From the NCBI GenBank assembly GCA_951813015.1, contig CATOTG010000002.1, positions 528,101 to 592,100 on the forward strand: 64,000 nt of DNA. Direction: 5' to 3'. Below, one piece after another: positions 1 to 9,600 of the stretch (position 1 is the first letter of the stretch; each line of letters opens with the position of its first letter). The stretch comes from an uncultured Thermoanaerobaculia bacterium (GTDB lineage Bacteria > Acidobacteriota > Thermoanaerobaculia > Multivoradales > Multivoraceae). A program made the translations under genes and the position numbers. A model generated the notes under the pieces. That model saw only the letters and a program-made list of their open reading frames with translations. It did not search any database and was not told the origin of the DNA.

Positions 1-429
1 CTGTTCGGCAGGTTCAGCGCGTTCGTCGGCGACTTCATGTCGCCCCAGCGGCTGCTCGCGATCGTCCTGCTGGTCGAGGGGGCAGGCAGCGCCGGGCTCG
101 TGGCAGCGAAGACGCCGCTCCTCGCCTACGTTTCCGTGGTTCTGGTCGGCCTCGGCTTCGGCGCCGCGTACGTCTGCATTCCGGTCGTCTTCTCGGCCTT
201 CTACGGCCGGCGCGCGTTCGGCACGACCGTCGGCATCCGGTTTGCGATCACCGGCATCGTCGCGCCTTCCGCCCCGACCCTGGCGGGAATGCTCGCCGAC
301 TGGTCAGGTTCTCACACCCTGACCTTCTGGATCCTGGCGGCGTGCTGTCTCATCGGCGCCTTCATCGCCTTCGGGCTGCGCGCGCCCGTGCTCGGGGCAC
401 GGCCGATCGCGCCGGTTGGTGCGGGTTAA
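1..429 (+). CDS. MFS transporter, C-terminal part (5' end outside window)
   Basis: Frame 1 is open from base 1; hydrophobic TM segments with MFS-like pattern (VGLGFGAAYVCIPVVFSAFYGRRAFGTTVGIR). Confidence 0.7.
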   Translation: MFGRFSAFVGDFMSPQRLLAIVLLVEGAGSAGLVAAKTPLLAYVSVVLVGLGFGAAYVCIPVVFSAFYGRRAFGTTVGIRFAITGIVAPSAPTLAGMLADWSGSHTLTFWILAACCLIGAFIAFGLRAPVLGARPIAPVGAG

Positions 430-443
430 CCGGGCGGCTGGAA

Positions 444-584
444 ATGCCCACCCTGAAGCCAGTCATCGTCGATCATGCGGAACTCGACTGGCACAACCGG
501 GACGATCCCGCCAATGCGGACCCGGGCGCCATTCAATGGACGCTGCTCATCAGCCGCGAGCGAGGCCCGAGCGAGGCGCCCTAG
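444..584 (+). pseudogene. Short ORF resembling the N-terminus of a cupin-domain protein, apparently truncated
   Basis: MPTLKPVIVDHAELDWHNRDDPANADPGAIQWTLLISRERGPSEAP; stops where the metal-binding cupin core would begin. Confidence 0.35.
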
Positions 585-1243
585 CCGGCGGCGGCGACCG
601 TCGTCTGCCAGCGGTGCTCGCCCCAGGAGAGCTTGAGCGTGCCCGGCGCGCCACCTTCGGGCGGCTCGATGTCGATTGTCAGGCTCGACTTCCCACCCGC
701 CTCGATGGCGTGGTCGAGCGCCGTCTCGCCAAGGTCCCTGGACGGATCGTGCATCGTGCCCCAGATGTCCGGCTCATGGTTGACGACCAGCGTCCACTGG
801 CCATCGTCGTCCAGGCGCAGCCACAGGCTGTAGAGGCCCGCGAAGCCAGGCGAGACGTTGCCCATCGGCACCTTCAAGTCGCCAACCACGATGTCGACTT
901 CCGTGCGGAGCTTGATCGCCGCGAAGGTCTGGAACTCGAGCAGACCCTCTTCGTGCTCCAGGAAGGACTGCCAATCCAGGCTCATCAGGGGGATCCGGCC
1001 CGCGTTGACCTGAACCGTACCGCCGCCGATCTCCGCCCTGTCGATCGAACGGGTCGCGTTGATCAGCACCGCGAAGGTGCTGGTCAGGCCGGAGGCATCG
1101 AGCTTGCGCCCCTCGCCCTCCTTCGAGGGCTTCTCGATCACCTCGACCGTCTCGCCGGACTGAGCCGCAGCCGGGCCGGCGGCCGCTGCAACCAGCAGGA
1201 GAGCAGCGACTTGCCGAAGCCGCCGCGCGCGCGAACCGGCCAT
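581..1243 (-). CDS. DUF2911-like secreted protein
   Basis: Signal peptide plus GLYSLWLRLDDDGQWTLVVNHEPDIWGTMHDPSRDL pattern typical of DUF2911. Confidence 0.6.
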   Translation of the reverse strand: MAGSRARRLRQVAALLLVAAAAGPAAAQSGETVEVIEKPSKEGEGRKLDASGLTSTFAVLINATRSIDRAEIGGGTVQVNAGRIPLMSLDWQSFLEHEEGLLEFQTFAAIKLRTEVDIVVGDLKVPMGNVSPGFAGLYSLWLRLDDDGQWTLVVNHEPDIWGTMHDPSRDLGETALDHAIEAGGKSSLTIDIEPPEGGAPGTLKLSWGEHRWQTTVAAAG

Positions 1244-1253
1244 CGGCGCCTCC

Positions 1254-2585
1254 CTACTCCCCGCCGCCTGTGCTCTGTATGGAGGCGAGTCCGAGCCGGA
1301 GCGCGATCGGATCGACGGGCTCGACGGGGGCCCAGGCGACGAAGCCGAGCATCATCTCGTCGGTCGTGGCGGTGCCGACGAGCACGTTGTAACCTGGGTC
1401 GAAACCGCGAATCTCGCCGCGCTCGGGCGTGTTCTCGAACCACATCGAGACTTCGACGCGGGTGCCGGCGGGGATCGTCTTCGGCTTCTTGTACCGGTAA
1501 GTCGTCTGCCACTCCTGGTCGTAGTTCGGGACGTCGAGCAGGACCTCGGTCGTGCCGTCGGGGTAGAACGCGTCGTAGCGCACCGCGACCGAGCGCAGAT
1601 GGGCGTGCGGCCACAGGGCCAGAAGGTCCGTCTCCACCGGGAAGACGCGCGCCGCGCCGACCTTCCAGCGGTCGTGGCCGGGCGGTATCTCGAAGGTCAG
1701 GTTGCCGATCGAGTCGAACTCGACCTTGCGCAACTCGCTTTCCGGAGCGTCGGCGAACACGAAGCCGAGCTCGGAGCGATCGTAGAAACCGCTCCCCTCG
1801 CCGGCTTCCTTGTTGTAGTGCATCGAAAAGTCGATCTTCGATCCGGGCTCGAGCTTCATCGCGTAGCCGGGCGCCATCAGGTGGCTCTCGGCGCCCAGGG
1901 CGATACAGCCCAGCGAGTTGCTGCCGAACTTGCCGAATGCCGGCCCGCCGCCTGGAGGCTGGACGCTCGCGCACATGTGATGGACGTCGCTGCCGCCGAC
2001 CTTGAACTCGACGCCACGCACCCAGACAGGCTCCGTCAACATCTCCTCGGTCAGTTCGGTCCGGAAGTTGATGTTGATGTCGGCGATGTCGTCGGCCACC
2101 CAGTGCTCTTCGGGCATCCGGACGACGAGATCCGGACGACCCAGCGACCAACCGCCCGAGCCTTCCTCAACGAACCTCTTCGGCGGCGGCGCGTCGGCCT
2201 CGTCACCGGCAGGCGCACCGCCGCGGGCCCAGGCCAGGACCGTCTCGATCTCGCTGTCGGACATCACGCGCTCGTTGTGGAACTGCCCGCGGGTCGCTTC
2301 GGTGGCGAACCAGGGAGGCATCGAGCGGTTCTCGACCGCGCGCGCGATGGAGCGCGCCCAGGGGCGCGTCTGCTGATACGTCATCAGCGGCATCGGCGCG
2401 ATCATGCCGCCGATGTTCTCGCCCTGGCCGTCGGGCCGGTGACAGGTCTGGCAGTTCTCCTGCAAGACCGGCAGCACGTCGGCGTAGAAGGTGGGCGTGT
2501 CCGCGTCGGCGGCCAGGACGATGCCCGGAAGGGCAAGGGCGGCGGCAAGCATGATGAGGACAGGGCGAAAGGTCGCGGTCTTCAT
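1254..2585 (-). CDS. c-type cytochrome fused to copper type II ascorbate-dependent monooxygenase-like (PHM-like) domain
   Basis: Signal peptide MKTATFRPVLIMLAAALALPG, one heme motif CQTCH, VHHMC and HAHLRS histidine motifs; paralog at 26189-27508. Confidence 0.75.
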   Translation of the reverse strand: MKTATFRPVLIMLAAALALPGIVLAADADTPTFYADVLPVLQENCQTCHRPDGQGENIGGMIAPMPLMTYQQTRPWARSIARAVENRSMPPWFATEATRGQFHNERVMSDSEIETVLAWARGGAPAGDEADAPPPKRFVEEGSGGWSLGRPDLVVRMPEEHWVADDIADININFRTELTEEMLTEPVWVRGVEFKVGGSDVHHMCASVQPPGGGPAFGKFGSNSLGCIALGAESHLMAPGYAMKLEPGSKIDFSMHYNKEAGEGSGFYDRSELGFVFADAPESELRKVEFDSIGNLTFEIPPGHDRWKVGAARVFPVETDLLALWPHAHLRSVAVRYDAFYPDGTTEVLLDVPNYDQEWQTTYRYKKPKTIPAGTRVEVSMWFENTPERGEIRGFDPGYNVLVGTATTDEMMLGFVAWAPVEPVDPIALRLGLASIQSTGGGE

Positions 2586-2902
2586 GTCGTCTCTCCGGTC
2601 GTGCGGCCCGCGACACGCTCCAGCGTCGGCCGCGGAATCGCGTACAGGCTCGGATCCTTGGTCAAGGCTCAGCAAGTGTACCCGACGAAGGTGGCACTAT
2701 GATTGGGCCACGACGCCTCCGTCCCGGCAGGAACTGCAGGCGACGATCCAGGAAAGCGCCTGGTCGTCACCGATCCGGGTCGGCGGCCCACCGACCAGGC
2801 AAGGACGACGCACCGCCGGAACGACCCGTAGGCAAGCGGCCTGTATACTGCCGCCGGTCTTCGGCATCTTCACCTTCTTTTTCCCTGAGTACCCACGCGA
2901 TC

Positions 2903-4153
2903 ATGCGCAAGTGTCTGATTTTGTTAGCGCTGAGCGCGACCGTCGGCATCTCGCCCGGTCTCGCGCAAGGCAACGATGAGAACCTTCCCCAAGAGCCGGC
3001 AACGCTCGGGCAGGCCATCCGCGACGCGGACGTCTCGGTCGGCCTCCGCTACCGGATCGAGCAATCGGACGACGACGCGTTCGACGACGCGGCGCTCGCT
3101 TCAACCCTGCGCACGACGCTCAAGCTGCAGACGAAGGCATACCGCGGCTTCTCCTTCCTGCTCGAGGCGGAGGACGTGACCCCCGTCGGCAACGACAGCT
3201 CCTATCGCAACCTCGGCTACGGCGGACTCGACAACGGCGTCCGTGACCGTCCGGTCATCGCCGATCCGGCGCTGACGGCGATCAACCAGGCCGCGGCGAA
3301 GCTCGAACGCGGGCCGGTCGCGTTCACGCTCGGCCGGACCGAACTCCTGATCGGCGATCAGCGCTTCGTCGGCGCGGTCGGCTGGCGCCAGCACCACCAG
3401 GCCTTCGACGCCGCCGCTCTCGATGCCTCCCTGGCTTCGGACTGGACGCTGCGCTACGCCTTCCTCGACCGCGCCCACCGGATTACCGGCGCCGAGGAGG
3501 CGATGGGCTCCCACGTGATCCACGTCTCGGGCCCGGCGGGTCCGGGCGACCTGGCCCTGTTCGGCTACCTGCTGGACTACGAACGACCGGGCGCCGCCGC
3601 CAACTCGACGTCCAACTGGGGCGCCAGCTACAACGGTTCGCACGACGCCGGCGCGGCCTCCGTTCTGTGGGAGCTCCAGTACGCCGTCCAGTCGGACTGG
3701 GCCGACAACCCCGGCAGCGTCGACGTCGACTACCAGAAGACCGGGATCGGCTTCGCCCGCGGCGACATCAGCGTGCGGGCCGTACGCGAGGCCCTCGACG
3801 GTGACGGCACTCACGCGTTCCGCACACCGCTGGCCACGCTCCACGGCTTCAACGGCTGGACCGACAAGTTCCTGGGCACCCCGGCGAACGGCCTCGTCGA
3901 CTTCTACCTCCGCCTTGACCACAATCTGGACACTTGGAACTGGACCGTCCGCTGGCACCAGTTCCGTTCGGCGGTCGGCAGCATGGACTACGGCTCGGAG
4001 ATCGACGCGATGGCGGTGTGGAACACCCCCTGGAAGCAGGACTTCGGCATCAAGCTGGCGCAGTACAGCGCGGACGAGTGGAGCACGGACACGTTCAAGG
4101 TCTGGGTCTGGACGTCCTGGAGCGTCAACCTGCGATCCGCAGGCAGCCGCTGA
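2903..4153 (+). CDS. Alginate-export/porin-like outer membrane beta-barrel protein
   Basis: Signal peptide MRKCLILLALSATVGISPGLAQG; VGLRYRIEQ..., EAEDV and ALGRTELLIGDQRFVGAVGWRQHHQAFDA pattern. Confidence 0.65.
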   Translation: MRKCLILLALSATVGISPGLAQGNDENLPQEPATLGQAIRDADVSVGLRYRIEQSDDDAFDDAALASTLRTTLKLQTKAYRGFSFLLEAEDVTPVGNDSSYRNLGYGGLDNGVRDRPVIADPALTAINQAAAKLERGPVAFTLGRTELLIGDQRFVGAVGWRQHHQAFDAAALDASLASDWTLRYAFLDRAHRITGAEEAMGSHVIHVSGPAGPGDLALFGYLLDYERPGAAANSTSNWGASYNGSHDAGAASVLWELQYAVQSDWADNPGSVDVDYQKTGIGFARGDISVRAVREALDGDGTHAFRTPLATLHGFNGWTDKFLGTPANGLVDFYLRLDHNLDTWNWTVRWHQFRSAVGSMDYGSEIDAMAVWNTPWKQDFGIKLAQYSADEWSTDTFKVWVWTSWSVNLRSAGSR

Positions 4154-4547
4154 CGTCGACCGACGCTTCGTCCCCCTCCCGCACGGCCTCCCAATCGGCC
4201 GGGGCCAACAGAACGACCGGCGGCGACTGCTCGTACAGCTCACGCGCCACCGCCGCGCCGAGGGCGAGGATCCCGTCGAGTTCCCGCAGCACGACGGCGG
4301 CCGGCGCCGTGCCAAGACGCACTCCCTCAAGCAGCACGGAACTTGAGCTGCTCGATCCCCGACCGTAGGGCATGACCAGGACCCGGCCCGAAACGCTCTC
4401 GCCGCAGCGCGGGTGCCGCCGGTCGATGATCCGTCCGGTCGCGGGGTCGACTCCACCCCAGAAGGAGAGCGGCGCCTCCAGCCGCAGCACCGGCCCCGCG
4501 CCGGCGCCGCCGACAAGGACCCGGCCCCGCAGCTCGCCACCGCTCAC
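4125..4547 (-). CDS. Aconitase X small (swivel, DUF126) subunit
   Basis: GRVLVGGAGAGPVLRLEAPLSFWGGVDPATGRIIDRRHPRCGESVSGRVLVMPYGRGSSSSSSVLLE; GTG start overlaps the large-subunit stop (GTGA). Confidence 0.8.
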   Translation of the reverse strand: MSGGELRGRVLVGGAGAGPVLRLEAPLSFWGGVDPATGRIIDRRHPRCGESVSGRVLVMPYGRGSSSSSSVLLEGVRLGTAPAAVVLRELDGILALGAAVARELYEQSPPVVLLAPADWEAVREGDEASVDVSGCLRIAG

Positions 4548-5878
4548 GGCCACAACTCCGGGTCGCGCCGCAGCTCGCCGGCATGGGCCGATCGCACGCA
4601 CTCGGACAGGCTGCCGAAGACGACGTCGAAGCCGACGTTGCCAGGCGCGTAGTGCGCGAACTTGCCCGAATTCGTCATCAGGACGCCGCCTGCGGGCGTG
4701 CGCAGGATCGGCGCCACGACGACGCACGTATCGACGACCACACGGACACCGAGGTCGCGCAGGCGTTCGAGGTCGCCTCCACGTTCCAGGAAGTCGAGCG
4801 AAACACGGTTCGTGCAGACGACGAACTCGACGCTTGCCGCGGGCGGGCGGCAACAGATCATCGGCAGCAGCTCGGCGAACTCCCGCGGCGAGAAGTGGGG
4901 ACTGCCCAGCGCCACGACATCGATCCGGAGGTCGTTGCCGCCGCCATCCGGCGCCGCGGCGCCCGGAACGGTCGACAGCCTCCGGAGGCCGGCCCGCAGA
5001 TCGTCGGCGGTGATCTCGATCCACTCCTCCGCCTCCACGCCACCCCGCTCCGGGTCGCGGAACCCCAGCGCCGCCTCCAGCGTCGGCGCTTCGGGCGTGA
5101 TGCCGACGGCGTGGAAGAGCGCCACCGCGCCCGAGGACGCCGCCGCCGCGCCCAACGCCTTCAGACCGTCCTCGTGGGCGTTCTCCAGGCCGAGCAGCAC
5201 GGGCACCCGGTTGGCGCAACGCTCCCCCACCACGTAGCCGATCGCCGGCAGCAGCCATGACGCCGACGTGAGAGATCGAGGCAGGGAACGAAAATCGAAC
5301 ACGACCTGTCCGCGACGGTTCTCCTCCAGGTGCAGCCCCACCGCCGGCACCCGGCCGGTGATCGCGGCGCAGATGTCGATGAAGTCTCCGTACCGGTGAG
5401 TGCGCGCGCCCAGCACGGAGTTCGCGAACACGATCGCGTTGCTCTCGGCCCAGGCGACCTGCTGCCCGAACGCCGGCCGGGGTGTCGTCTGGTAGGGCGC
5501 GCAGGTCCAGATCGTCCGGCAGCCCATCTCCTCGTAGCACTCCATCAGCCGCAGAGCCTTCGCCCGCCGCTCTGCGGCGCCGGCGAACTCTTCCGGATGC
5601 AGCAGGTCGAGGCCGCCGACGTTCAGCGTCGTCGGGACGCGCACCCGCGCGCCGCCCGCAACCAGGAGTTCGGCGAAATCGACGCCCGAATCGCCGTGGT
5701 AGAGGCAGCCGTCGATGTGGGCGCCTTCGATGTCCAGCAGACGGTCGGCCCCGTAGACCCCGGCCATCGCGACCAGGATGCGCATCGCGACTGCCGCCGC
5801 CTCGCCATGGTCGCCCGAGAGCATGGCACGGTCGAGGTCGGTCAGTTCGACCGTCTCGAACGGATTCACGGCGGCCAT
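4544..5878 (-). CDS. Aconitase X catalytic (large) subunit
   Basis: AcnX-type sequence (IEGAHIDGCLYHGDSGVDFAELLVAGGARVRVPTTLNVGGLD, CAPYQTTPRPAFGQQVAWAESNAIVFANSVLGARTHRYGD). Confidence 0.85.
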   Translation of the reverse strand: MAAVNPFETVELTDLDRAMLSGDHGEAAAVAMRILVAMAGVYGADRLLDIEGAHIDGCLYHGDSGVDFAELLVAGGARVRVPTTLNVGGLDLLHPEEFAGAAERRAKALRLMECYEEMGCRTIWTCAPYQTTPRPAFGQQVAWAESNAIVFANSVLGARTHRYGDFIDICAAITGRVPAVGLHLEENRRGQVVFDFRSLPRSLTSASWLLPAIGYVVGERCANRVPVLLGLENAHEDGLKALGAAAASSGAVALFHAVGITPEAPTLEAALGFRDPERGGVEAEEWIEITADDLRAGLRRLSTVPGAAAPDGGGNDLRIDVVALGSPHFSPREFAELLPMICCRPPAASVEFVVCTNRVSLDFLERGGDLERLRDLGVRVVVDTCVVVAPILRTPAGGVLMTNSGKFAHYAPGNVGFDVVFGSLSECVRSAHAGELRRDPELWP

Positions 5879-6056
5879 CGCCGGTCAGTGTAACGAGGCG
5901 CCGGCGCCGCAGAACGCGGCGGAGCGAGTCACGCGGCGCGGGTTCCCGGCGAGGTCGGGGCCGACGGCCAAACATGGCGCCGGCGACAGGTTGGCGGCTC
6001 TATCGGTACACTCGCCGATCCGCAAACTACTCGGCAAGCGACGGAGCACTGCCCGC

Positions 6057-7637
6057 ATGGCGATCGACTTGGCACTGCAGGAACGACTCATGGCCGCCGC
6101 GCCCTACGGCATGGGCGTCGCGGTCCACGCGGAGGAGGCGCCCGAGCGGATGGCCGTCCTGTCGAAGTTCGGCGGCCGCACCCTCGGCGAGCTGAACGCC
6201 AACGCGAACCGTCTGGCCCGCGTGCTGCGGGCGCACGGCGTCGGCCCCGACACAGGCGTCGCCCTGCTTTGCCGGAACCGACCCGAGTTCATCGACACCG
6301 TCGCCGCCTGTTCGCGCAGCGGCGCCCGGATGACCCCGATCAACTGGCACATCTCGCCGCCCGAGGTCGCCTACATCGTCGCGAACTGCGAAGCGCGGGT
6401 GCTGATCGCGGACGTGGCGTTCGCACCGGCCGTTGCCGCGGCGCAAGCCGACTCGAGCCACCTGCGCCTGACTCTCGCCGTCGGCGGGGACATCGAGGGC
6501 GCGGAGTCCTGGGACGAGGCTCTGGCGGCGGAAGACGGCTCGGACATCGACAACCCGATCCTCGGCTCGTTGATGCTCTACACCTCGGGCACGACCGGCC
6601 ATCCCAAGGGCGTCTACCGCAAGGCCGACGCGACACCGACGCCGTTCCTGCTGGCGGTCCGCGAGTCGGGCGACTTCGAGCCGGACACGGACTGCTCCCT
6701 GGTTACCGGACCGCTCTACCACGCCGCCCCCCTGGGCCTGAATCTCTCCATGCCGATGGGCGCCGGCGTCGGCAGCGTCCTGATGGACAGGTGGGACGCA
6801 GAGGAAACCCTCGCCCTGATCCACAGGCACCGCGTGACCCACACCCACATGGTGGCGACCATGTTCCACCGCATGCTGTCGCTGCCGCAGGAGGTCCGCG
6901 ATCGCTACGACGTCTCCTCCATGCGCTGGCTCATCCACGGCGCGGCGCCCACGCCCGTCCACGTCAAGCACAAGATGATCGAGTGGTTCGGCCCCGTGGT
7001 CTGGGAGTACTACGCGGCCACCGAGGGCGGCACGTTCCTCGTCGACTCGTTCGACTGGCTCAAGAAACCCGGCAGCGTCGGCCGGACGGTCGAGGGAACG
7101 AAGTACAAGGTGCTCGACGACGATGGCCAACCCGTGCCGACCGGAACGACCGGAACGGTCTACTTCGCGGCGGCCGAGAACCGCTTCGTCTACTTCAAGG
7201 CGCCCGAGAAGACCGACGCCGCCTACCGGGACGACTTCTTCACGATGGGCGACATGGGCTACGTCGACGAGGACGGCTACCTGTTCCTGACCGGCCGATC
7301 GGCGGAGACGATCATCGCCGGCGGCGTGAACATCTATCCCCAGGAGATCGACGACGTGCTGCAACAGCACCCCGCGGTGTACGAGGTCTGCACCGTCGGC
7401 GTGCCCCACGAGGAATGGGGCGAGAGCGTCAAGTCGGTGGTCGAGGTGGACGAAAGCTACGAAGCCGGCGACGAACTGGCCGAGGAGCTTCTCGCCTGGT
7501 GCCGCGAGAACCTGCCCGACTTCAAGCGCCCGCGCTCCATCGACTTCGCAACCGACCTGCCGCGCATGCCCACGGGCAAGATAAAGCGCGGCCTGGTGCG
7601 CGCGCCCTACTGGAAGGGTCGCGAGCGGGCGATCTGA
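6057..7637 (+). CDS. Acyl-CoA synthetase / AMP-dependent ligase
   Basis: SLMLYTSGTTGHPKGVYRK, YYAATEGG, LFLTGRSAETIIAGGVNIYPQEID, PRMPTGKIKR motifs. Confidence 0.9.
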   Translation: MAIDLALQERLMAAAPYGMGVAVHAEEAPERMAVLSKFGGRTLGELNANANRLARVLRAHGVGPDTGVALLCRNRPEFIDTVAACSRSGARMTPINWHISPPEVAYIVANCEARVLIADVAFAPAVAAAQADSSHLRLTLAVGGDIEGAESWDEALAAEDGSDIDNPILGSLMLYTSGTTGHPKGVYRKADATPTPFLLAVRESGDFEPDTDCSLVTGPLYHAAPLGLNLSMPMGAGVGSVLMDRWDAEETLALIHRHRVTHTHMVATMFHRMLSLPQEVRDRYDVSSMRWLIHGAAPTPVHVKHKMIEWFGPVVWEYYAATEGGTFLVDSFDWLKKPGSVGRTVEGTKYKVLDDDGQPVPTGTTGTVYFAAAENRFVYFKAPEKTDAAYRDDFFTMGDMGYVDEDGYLFLTGRSAETIIAGGVNIYPQEIDDVLQQHPAVYEVCTVGVPHEEWGESVKSVVEVDESYEAGDELAEELLAWCRENLPDFKRPRSIDFATDLPRMPTGKIKRGLVRAPYWKGRERAI

Positions 7638-7669
7638 CCGAAGATTGACAACCAACCCCGGAGGCGAGC

Positions 7670-8650
7670 ATGAAAGCAGTCGTATGCAGTGAATTCGGTC
7701 CCCCGGAGAACCTGACGATCGAGGAACTCCCCGATCCGGTTCCCGGGCCGGGCGAGGTCGTCGTCGACATCCGGGCGGCGGCGATCACCTTCCCCGACAC
7801 GTTGATCATCGAGAACCGCTACCAGTTCCGCGGCGAGCCGCCCTTCGTCGTCGGCGGCGAAGTCGGCGGCACGATCGCGGCCGTCGGCCCGGATGTCGAG
7901 AGCCTGGCGGTCGGCGACGATGTCGTGGGCGGGGGTGGAACCGGAGGCTTCGCGGAGCAAGTGTTGCTTGATGCGTCAAGCGTGCGCAAGCTGCCGCCGG
8001 GGCTCGGTCACGCCGAGGCCACGGGATACGGCTACGCCTACGGCACGGGACACTACGGCTTGAAGTACCGGGGCAACCTGAAGCCCGGTGAAACGCTGCT
8101 CGTCCTCGGCGCCGCGGGCGGCGTGGGTCTGGCGGCCCTGGAACTCGGCAAGGTGATGGGCGCCCGGGTGATCGCCGCCGCTTCGACCGAGGAGAAGCTG
8201 GAGCTCTGCCGGAAGCGCGGCGCCGACGAGACGATCAACTACTCCGAAGAGGACCTGAAGGACCGCGCCAAGGAACTCACCGACGGCAAGGGCGTTGACG
8301 TCGTCTACGACGCGGTCGGCGGCGAGTACGCGGAGGCGGCGCTGCGGGCCACGAACTGGCGCGGCCGGTTTCTGGTCATCGGCTTCACCGCCGGCATTCC
8401 CCGGATGCCGCTCAATCTCACCCTGCTCAAGGGTTGCGACATCGTCGGCGTGTTCTGGGGCGCTTCCAGGATGCGCGAGCCGGAGCTGTTCGAGGCGACC
8501 AGGGTCGAGACGGAGGCGCTCGCCGCGGAGGGCAAGATAAAGCCCTGGATCTCGCGGCGCTACCCCCTGGAAGACGTGCCGCAGGCGCTGCGGGACATGA
8601 TGGACCGCAAGATCATCGGAAAGATGGTCATGGCAAGCACGGGCCCTTAG
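7670..8650 (+). CDS. NADPH:quinone oxidoreductase family (zinc-independent MDR)
   Basis: MKAVVCSEFGPPENLTIEELPDP...; LVLGAAGGVGLAALELGKVMGARVIAAAST nucleotide-binding motif. Confidence 0.9.
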   Translation: MKAVVCSEFGPPENLTIEELPDPVPGPGEVVVDIRAAAITFPDTLIIENRYQFRGEPPFVVGGEVGGTIAAVGPDVESLAVGDDVVGGGGTGGFAEQVLLDASSVRKLPPGLGHAEATGYGYAYGTGHYGLKYRGNLKPGETLLVLGAAGGVGLAALELGKVMGARVIAAASTEEKLELCRKRGADETINYSEEDLKDRAKELTDGKGVDVVYDAVGGEYAEAALRATNWRGRFLVIGFTAGIPRMPLNLTLLKGCDIVGVFWGASRMREPELFEATRVETEALAAEGKIKPWISRRYPLEDVPQALRDMMDRKIIGKMVMASTGP

Positions 8651-8668
8651 GCCCGGGAGGATGATTCA

Positions 8669-9595
8669 ATGAAGTTCGGCGCACAGGTCACCGTCTACCG
8701 CAACACCTGGGACACCGTCCGCGAAGTGGCCGAGCTGCTCGACGCCGGTCCCTGGGACAGCATCTGGTACGCCGACCACTACCTGCCGCCGCCCGGAATC
8801 AAGGAAGAGGAACACCTCGCAGCCCAGGAGGCCTTCACCGTCGCCGCCGCGACCGCCAGCATCACGAAGAACCTGAAGATCGGCCATCTTGTTCTCGGCA
8901 ACACGTACCGGAATCCCGCCCTGGCGGCGAAGATGGCCGGGACCCTGGACCACATCTCGCACGGTCGCTTCGTGCTCGGCATCGGCGCCGCCTGGTTCAA
9001 GCGCGAGCATGAGGCCTACGGCTGGACGTTCCCGTCGATGAAGGAGCGCCAGGACCGACTCGAGGAGGCCGTCGAGTTGATCCGGGCCCTGTTCCGGTCG
9101 GGGGAGCCGGTGGATTTCCAGGGCGAGTACTACCGCCTCGATTCGGCGCCCCTGTCGCCGGGCAGCTACGGGGACCCGATCCCGATCCTGATCGGCGGCA
9201 CCGGCGAGAAGCGGACGCTGCGAACCCTGGCGCGCCACGGCGACGTGATGAACCTCGACGGATGGGCCCGAGGGCCGATGACCCGGGAGTACTTCCAACA
9301 CAAGGTTTCCGTGGTCAACCGGCACTGCGAGGACGCGGGCCGCGACCCGGGCGAAATCCGGCACACGGTGCTGATGCCCACCTTCGTGACCAACGACGAG
9401 GCGGCCGCCGAGCGCTTCATCGCCGCGCGCGGCCTCGGCGAAGGCACGGCGGCCGGTCCGAAGAGCTACGTCGTCGACCGAATCGGCGAGATGATCGACG
9501 CCGGCGCTCACGAGATCATGATCGGCGGCATCCCGACCCACCATCTCGATCACTACCAGCTCGTCGCGGAAGAGATCATTCCCGCCTTCGACTGA
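8669..9595 (+). CDS. LLM-class flavin (F420-dependent type) oxidoreductase
   Basis: Luciferase-like pattern: WDSIWYADHY, GRFVLGIGAAWFKREHEAYGWTFPSMKERQDRLEEAVELIRALF. Confidence 0.88.
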   Translation: MKFGAQVTVYRNTWDTVREVAELLDAGPWDSIWYADHYLPPPGIKEEEHLAAQEAFTVAAATASITKNLKIGHLVLGNTYRNPALAAKMAGTLDHISHGRFVLGIGAAWFKREHEAYGWTFPSMKERQDRLEEAVELIRALFRSGEPVDFQGEYYRLDSAPLSPGSYGDPIPILIGGTGEKRTLRTLARHGDVMNLDGWARGPMTREYFQHKVSVVNRHCEDAGRDPGEIRHTVLMPTFVTNDEAAAERFIAARGLGEGTAAGPKSYVVDRIGEMIDAGAHEIMIGGIPTHHLDHYQLVAEEIIPAFD

Positions 9596-9600
9596 GGCCG

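Noticed and set aside
4548-5975. Upstream two-thirds of the 616-aa ORF on the minus strand
   Set aside because: Low-complexity Arg-rich translation overlapping the AcnX large subunit in another frame; only the C-terminal 140 aa (small subunit from GTG 4547) is real.
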